Assembly (NCBI GenBank): GCA_033720695.1
Contig: JAWWCA010000046.1
Location: forward strand, 1 to 19,035
Length of the DNA: 19,035 nt
Source: DATGQT01 sp033720695
GTDB lineage: Bacteria > Bacteroidota > Rhodothermia > Rhodothermales > Rubricoccaceae
Direction: 5' to 3'
Positions 14,848 through 19,035 of this stretch are shown piece by piece. Position 1 is the stretch's first letter; every line of letters begins with the position of its first letter. The notes beneath the pieces were generated by a model. That model was not told the DNA's origin and made no database searches. It saw nothing but the letters and a program-made list of their open reading frames with translations. Both the position numbers and the translations under genes were made by a program.

Positions 14848-16571
14848 AGCTCTTCCTCCTCGACGGGTGCGGCGAGGTCGGGCGCGGCGTGCCGGGCGGC
14901 TTCGAGCACGGCGTCGACGAACCGGTCGGGGGCGAGGTCGGGCGTCCAGCGGACCTGACGGTGACCGCCGGGGTGGAGGCGCATCCAGTGGGCGAGGATG
15001 CGGATCTCGTCCACGTCGGCGCGCTGGAAGTGCTCGGGCGGCGGGTCGGCGGGGTCGAAGTGCTCGGCGAGGGCAGCGCGGAGGGCGGCCTCGGCGGTGG
15101 CGTCGCCCGCCGGGAGGTCGAGGCGGCCGACGAGGCGGCCGAAGCGGAGGAGGAAGAGCTGGGCGCCGCCCGCGCGCCCCTTGTACCCCGGCACGAGGGG
15201 CTCGACGAGGACGGCGTGGTGGTCGTGGACGGGGCTGGCGATCTGCTTCTGGCGCCCGAGCGTGCGGCGGAGGCGGCGGAGCTGGTCGCGGTACCACCCG
15301 GCCGTCTCGAACTCGAGCCGCGCCGCCGCCGCGTGCATGGCCTCCTCGACGGCCGCGAGCGCGTCCTCGTCCTGCCCCCGGAGGAAGGCGCGGACGCGCT
15401 CGACGAGGTCGGGGTAGACGGCCGCCCCCTCGCCGCCGACGCACGGCGCCGTGCACCGCCCCATCTGGGCGTAGATGCACGGCCGCCCCAGCGCGAACAC
15501 GTTGTCCTCGCACTCGCGGAGCTCGAAGAGGCGGTTGACGAGCTCGACGAGCTCCTCGGCCTGGCCGCGCCGACCGAGCGGGCCGTAGTACTCGGCGCCG
15601 TCGGACTCCAGCCGCGACGTCCACGAGAGCGTGGGGTAGGCGTGCGTGGTGTCGAGCCGGAGGAACGGGTAGTCGCGGTACTTCCGCTGCGCACGGTTGT
15701 AGACGGGCAGCAGCCGCTTGATGGCGTGGGACTCCTCCAGGAGCGCGGCCAGCTCCGTCCCCGTCTCGGTCCACGTCACGTCGCGGACGTCGCGGACGAG
15801 CTTCTTCGTCTTGGGCGGGTGGTTGTCCACGCCCGCGAAGTAGGACCGGACGCGGTTCTTGAGGCTCTTCGCCTTGCCGACGTAGACGACGCGGCCGCGG
15901 CGGTCGCGCATGGAGTAGACGCCGGGGCGGTCGGGGAGGAGGGGGAGAACCTCCTCGCGGAGGCGGGCGAGGTGGGCCGGCTCGCGGCGGGTCTCGCGGT
16001 AGCGCTTGCGCTGGAAGCCGAGGAGGTCGGCGACGGTCTCGACGCCGAACTCGACCCGAAGGCGCTCGATGAGGAGGAGCAGCAGCTTCGCCGTGGCCTC
16101 GGCGTCGCCGAGGGCGCGGTGGCGCCCGTTGACGGTGATGTCGAAGTGGTCGGCGAGCCCGCTGAGGCCCTTCGAGGGGAGCGCCGAGAGGAGGCGCCGC
16201 GCCAGGCGGAGCGTGCAGAGCGTCTCGTTGCGGAGCGGGGGCAGCCCGGCGAGGTCGAGCTCGACCTCGAGGAAGCGGAGGTCGAACGGGAGGTTGTGGG
16301 CCACGAGGATCCCGTCGCCGAGGAACGCGCGCCAGGCGGGGAGCACCTCGGCGGCCGCCGGCTGATCGAAGACCATCGCCGTCGAGATGCCGGTGAGCCG
16401 CGTGATGCGGCGGGGCACGTGGCGCTCGGGGTTGATGAGCGCCTGGAACGTGTCGAGGAGCTCTCCGCCGCGCACCTTCACCGCCCCGATCTCGATGAGG
16501 CGGTCCTCCCCTGCCCGCGACCCGGTGGTCTCGGTGTCGGTAACGACGAACAGGGCGTCTTCGATGCGCAC
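14844..16571 (-). CDS. DEDDh 3'-5' exonuclease fused to UvrC-like GIY-YIG nuclease (Cho-like)
   Basis: A 575-residue fusion. Residues 1-175 form a DnaQ/Pol III epsilon-type exonuclease with Asp12 and Glu14 (DTETTG), Asp97 (HNLPFDLRF) and the His151/Asp156 pair (HRALGD), a full DEDDh set. Residues about 212-295 form a GIY-YIG domain: PGVY, VVYVGKAKSLKNRVRSYF and catalytic Glu280. Four cysteines (354, 365, 373, 377) align with the iron-sulphur ligands of UvrC. A UVR-type helix pair (about 410-440, EEAMHAAAARLEFETAGWYRDQL) could bind UvrB. It lacks the UvrC C-terminal RNase H-like nuclease and HhH domains, so it could make only the 3' incision, like Cho. Similar fusions are known in actinobacteria and Bacteroidota. 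It heads the unit with the secreted protein, DinB and methyltransferase genes. Confidence 0.93.
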   Translation of the reverse strand: MRIEDALFVVTDTETTGSRAGEDRLIEIGAVKVRGGELLDTFQALINPERHVPRRITRLTGISTAMVFDQPAAAEVLPAWRAFLGDGILVAHNLPFDLRFLEVELDLAGLPPLRNETLCTLRLARRLLSALPSKGLSGLADHFDITVNGRHRALGDAEATAKLLLLLIERLRVEFGVETVADLLGFQRKRYRETRREPAHLARLREEVLPLLPDRPGVYSMRDRRGRVVYVGKAKSLKNRVRSYFAGVDNHPPKTKKLVRDVRDVTWTETGTELAALLEESHAIKRLLPVYNRAQRKYRDYPFLRLDTTHAYPTLSWTSRLESDGAEYYGPLGRRGQAEELVELVNRLFELRECEDNVFALGRPCIYAQMGRCTAPCVGGEGAAVYPDLVERVRAFLRGQDEDALAAVEEAMHAAAARLEFETAGWYRDQLRRLRRTLGRQKQIASPVHDHHAVLVEPLVPGYKGRAGGAQLFLLRFGRLVGRLDLPAGDATAEAALRAALAEHFDPADPPPEHFQRADVDEIRILAHWMRLHPGGHRQVRWTPDLAPDRFVDAVLEAARHAAPDLAAPVEEEEL

Positions 16572-16602
16572 GGGCTCGGGAAAGCGTATAGCCGGACAGG
16601 CT

Positions 16603-16650
16603 ACCCTACACTGTGTGACGTGGGTATGGCACGTGCCCAGAAGGTAGGGT
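16603..16650. promoter_or_regulatory. Dyad-rich intergenic region upstream of the exonuclease/UvrC fusion
   Basis: ACCCTAC (16603-16609) and GTAGGGT (16644-16650) are 7-bp inverted arms enclosing the perfect 10-bp palindrome GGCACGTGCC (16628-16637) and the smaller dyad ACACTGTGT (16608-16616). The region lies 32-79 bp before the nuclease start and after the alkaline phosphatase stop. It could be an operator or a 3' end structure of the phosphatase transcript. Confidence 0.35.
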
Positions 16651-16692
16651 CGGCCGGCCCTGCAGGGGAGCCGTCCGGGGCCGAATCTCCAG

Positions 16693-18012
16693 CTACTCGT
16701 CCCACCCCGGAAGCGGTGTTGGGGAGTCGAGGGCGGCCGGGGCGGCGCCGAGCATCGCGAGGAGCGCCACGCCCAGCTCCGCGCTCGTCCGGTGCCCCTG
16801 CAGCCGCTCGCTCCCCGGCCCGAACGCGTACACGCCGACGTCGACGGCGGTGTGGCCGAAGGTGGACCAGGCCACGCCCGCCCGATCCGAGACGACGGCG
16901 CTGAGGGCGCTCTGCCAGTCGCGCCTCGTCTCAGCCGACTCCAAGCGGGCGCGCTCGGCCTCGGTGAGATCGGCGATGCCGGCGGCGGATCGGAGGACCG
17001 CCTCCGGAGCCTCCCCCGCCTCGATGCGGCGCCGCATCATCCGGTGGCTCTGGGTCACCGCGCGCAGCACCGCGGGATCCCAGAAGTCGGCCCCCGGACG
17101 GGCCAGCGTGAGCCCGCCCGTCTCGTGGTCGGACGTCGCCACCACGAGGGTCTCGCCGTCGGCCTCCGCGAAGTCCAGGGCGACGGCGACGGCCGCGTCG
17201 AACTGCTCGGTCTCGCGCGCCAGCGCGGCCGGGTCGTTGTCGTGGCCCGCCTCGTCCGTGCCCTCCGTCTCGACGAGGAGGAAGAACCCGCCGGGCGCCT
17301 CACGCAGGACAGCCAGCGCTTTCTCCGTCATCGCGACGAGGCTCGGCTCCTCCTCCGGGTCCCGGTCCATCTCGTAGGCCATCACGGCGGGTGCGAAAAG
17401 GCCCAGCAGAGGCGCCGAGGCGTCGGGCAGCGCCGCCGGATCGGTGACGACGGCATAGCCGGCGTCGCGCGCCTCGTCCATCAAGTTTCGGTCGTCCTCG
17501 CGGAGGCCCCCCGGCGCGGGCATGAACCAGCGCGCGCCCCCGCCCAACAGCACCTCGACGCCCTGAGCGAGCATCTGCTCGGCGATGGCGCTGTGGTCGC
17601 CCCGCTGCGGCACGTGGGCCGCGAAGGCCGCCGGGGTAGCGTCGGTAAGCGCCGTCGTGGTGACGAGGCCCGTCGCCATGCCCTGGGCCTCGGCCACCTC
17701 CAGCACGGTCCGGCACGGCCGCCCGTCGGCGTCGACCCCGACAGCGCCTCTGTATGTCACGACCCCGCAGGCAAAGGCCGTGGTCCCGGCGGCCGAGTCC
17801 GTCACCTCCCGGTCCGACGCGGCTGTGGAGACGGACCCCACGAGGTGGGGGTCGAGGGCGAGCGGACGGTCAAGGACGCGCCGGGCGAGGGTGTAGGAGG
17901 CCGGGCCGGATCCGTCGGCCACGAAGAGGACGACGTTCGTCGGACGCTCGCCGTCCTGAGCCTGGGCCGGCGCAGGAGCGAGGAGCGTGAGAGCGAGGAG
18001 GAAGCGGAGCAT
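16693..18012 (-). CDS. Exported alkaline phosphatase (PhoA family)
   Basis: A 439-residue enzyme with a signal peptide (MLRFLLALTLLAPAPAQAQ). Aligning by eye to E. coli PhoA, the active site is complete: Asp33 (Asp51), nucleophile Ser72 in TDSAAGT (Ser102), Asp123/Thr125 in TDATPAA (Asp153/Thr155), Arg136 (Arg166), Glu247, Asp252 and His256 (Glu322, Asp327, His331), Asp294/His295 in SDHETGG (Asp369/His370), and His386 in GHTAVDV (His412). It hydrolyses phosphomonoesters in the periplasm to release phosphate. The position after the first zinc-ligand Asp is Glu253 where E. coli has Lys328, which may alter activity. Length is close to PhoA. It is divergent from mdh, and no Pho-box-like repeats were noticed. 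It is not clearly in an operon. Confidence 0.95.
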   Translation of the reverse strand: MLRFLLALTLLAPAPAQAQDGERPTNVVLFVADGSGPASYTLARRVLDRPLALDPHLVGSVSTAASDREVTDSAAGTTAFACGVVTYRGAVGVDADGRPCRTVLEVAEAQGMATGLVTTTALTDATPAAFAAHVPQRGDHSAIAEQMLAQGVEVLLGGGARWFMPAPGGLREDDRNLMDEARDAGYAVVTDPAALPDASAPLLGLFAPAVMAYEMDRDPEEEPSLVAMTEKALAVLREAPGGFFLLVETEGTDEAGHDNDPAALARETEQFDAAVAVALDFAEADGETLVVATSDHETGGLTLARPGADFWDPAVLRAVTQSHRMMRRRIEAGEAPEAVLRSAAGIADLTEAERARLESAETRRDWQSALSAVVSDRAGVAWSTFGHTAVDVGVYAFGPGSERLQGHRTSAELGVALLAMLGAAPAALDSPTPLPGWDE

Positions 18013-18137
18013 GGGGCGGTGGCCGGGGGCGGGCGTTCGGGTTCCAACAACGGCGCACCGTGGCCCGCCTCCAACCGCTGGGGTCCAATTCGCCTTTTCT
18101 TCGGCGCCCCCGGCGGAGCGGCCCTCAGGGGGCGGGC

Positions 18138-18145
18138 TATGTTGC
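18138..18145 (+). promoter_or_regulatory. Candidate -7 promoter element of mdh
   Basis: TATGTTGC lies 37 bp before the mdh ATG, the same distance and nearly the same sequence as the element before the small lipoprotein gene. It is embedded in a G-rich stretch. No TTTG at -33 was found; a T-rich patch lies about 40 bp upstream, too far for a standard spacing. Confidence 0.4.
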
Positions 18146-18182
18146 GGGCCCTCCCCTTCCCCACTCCACTCCCCTTCCCGTC

Positions 18183-19035
18183 ATGAAGCTTACCGTCGTC
18201 GGCGCCGGCAACGTGGGCGCCACCGTGGCCGACTGCGTCGCCCGGATGGACATCGTCCAGCACATCGCCCTCGTGGACATCCAGGAGGGCGTCGCCAAAG
18301 GCAAGGCGCTCGACCTCATGGAGTCCGCCCCCATCCACGGCTTCGACACCGTCATCGAGGGCGGCAGCGACTACGGCATCACCGAGGGCTCGGACGTCAC
18401 CGTCATCACGGCGGGCCTCCCACGCAAGCCCGGCATGAGCCGCGACGACCTCCTCAAGACGAACGCCGACATCGTCTCGTCGGTCACCCAGCAGGTCGTC
18501 GCGCAGAGCCCGGACACCATCCTCATCATCGTCTCGAACCCGCTCGACGTGATGACCTACGTGGCCTACCTCGAGAGCGGGTTCCCGAGCCAGCGCGTGA
18601 TGGGCATGGCCGGCGTCCTCGACACGGCCCGCTACCGCGCCTTCCTCAAGATGGAGCTCGGCGTCTCCGTCCGCGACATCCACGCCATGCTGCTCGGCGG
18701 CCACGGCGACTCGATGACGCCGCTGCCGCGCTACACGACCGTCGGTACGCGGCCCGTGACCGAGCTGATCGCCGAGGATCGCCTCGACGAGATCATCGAG
18801 CGGACGAAGAAGGGCGGCGGCGAGATCGTCCAGCTCATGGGCACGAGCGCGTGGTACGCCCCCGGCGCCGGCGCGGCCGAGATGGTCGAGGCCATCGTGA
18901 AGGACTCGAACCGCGTGCTCCCCGCCGCCGCCTGGGTGACCGGGCAGTACGGGCTCAACGACCTCTTCATCGGCGTCCCCGTCAAGCTCGGCAAGGGCGG
19001 CATCAAGGAGATCGTCGAGCTCGAGCTCGACGAGA
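18183..19035 (+). CDS. mdh: Malate dehydrogenase (NAD-dependent), C-terminal end outside window
   Basis: This is the first 284 codons of an LDH-like malate dehydrogenase usually about 310 residues long; the 3' end is cut by the right edge. The Rossmann motif GAGNVG (7-12) and Asp32 at the end of the second strand indicate NAD rather than NADP. LPRKPGMSR supplies Arg81 and Arg87, the arginine pair that selects malate/oxaloacetate over lactate/pyruvate. Asp147 and Arg150 (VLDTAR) and catalytic His174 (GGHGDSM) complete the active site. It oxidises malate to oxaloacetate in the TCA cycle. The ATG at 18183 opens directly at MKLTVVGAGN with a pyrimidine-rich leader and no Shine-Dalgarno sequence. 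It is divergent from the alkaline phosphatase gene. Confidence 0.97.
   Translation, partial: MKLTVVGAGNVGATVADCVARMDIVQHIALVDIQEGVAKGKALDLMESAPIHGFDTVIEGGSDYGITEGSDVTVITAGLPRKPGMSRDDLLKTNADIVSSVTQQVVAQSPDTILIIVSNPLDVMTYVAYLESGFPSQRVMGMAGVLDTARYRAFLKMELGVSVRDIHAMLLGGHGDSMTPLPRYTTVGTRPVTELIAEDRLDEIIERTKKGGGEIVQLMGTSAWYAPGAGAAEMVEAIVKDSNRVLPAAAWVTGQYGLNDLFIGVPVKLGKGGIKEIVELELDE

Noticed and set aside
12611..16571. Phage-defence island built on the nuclease fusion
   Set aside because: The neighbours are a secreted protein, a DinB-fold protein and a small-molecule methyltransferase. There is no helicase, toxin, NTPase sensor or mobile gene to support defence.
17802..18704. 300-codon open frame on the minus strand over the mdh start
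   Set aside because: It is antisense to well-supported mdh and spans the divergent promoter region. It has no recognisable motifs.

Overview
The window is very GC-rich and gene-dense. It reads as ordinary chromosomal DNA from a member of the Rhodothermota (Rhodothermales, for example a Rubricoccus/Rubrivirga-like marine bacterium) or a close Bacteroidota relative. This assignment is an inference. It rests on the outer-membrane genes (BamD and an LpoA-like protein), the efp-accB-accC order, the absence of Shine-Dalgarno sequences before the starts, and AT-rich -7-like elements of the form TAnnTTnC, which resemble the Bacteroidota primary sigma consensus. No rRNA, tRNA, CRISPR array, insertion sequence, integrase or phage gene was seen.

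Layout. Positions 1-5188 (minus strand) hold an envelope and cofactor block. In order of transcription it contains an LpoA-like TPR plus periplasmic-binding-fold protein, bamD, nadD, a NagZ-type family 3 glycosidase, and a peroxiredoxin/thioredoxin-like protein cut by the left edge. A short cysteine-rich lipoprotein gene (5337-5801, plus strand) sits alone and converges on guaA (5811-7385, minus). Positions 7542-10635 (minus) hold efp, a clear intrinsic terminator, then accB, accC and gcvH. Each of the last three genes is followed by a strong inverted repeat. Positions 10748-12502 (minus) encode an orphan membrane histidine kinase. Positions 12611-16571 (minus) hold a tightly packed unit: an exonuclease/UvrC-like fusion, a secreted protein of unknown function with zinc-hydrolase-like motifs, a DinB-fold protein, and a SAM methyltransferase. 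An exported alkaline phosphatase (16693-18012, minus) and malate dehydrogenase (from 18183, plus, cut by the right edge) are divergent.

How the genes work together. AccB and AccC form the biotin half of acetyl-CoA carboxylase. GcvH is the lipoyl carrier of glycine cleavage. GuaA and NadD feed nucleotide and NAD pools. BamD, the LpoA-like protein and the NagZ-type enzyme concern outer membrane assembly and peptidoglycan synthesis or recycling. The two least explained elements are the 4-bp-overlapping exonuclease/UvrC fusion with its secreted partner, and the hairpins behind accB, accC and gcvH. No complete new defence or mobile system is evident.
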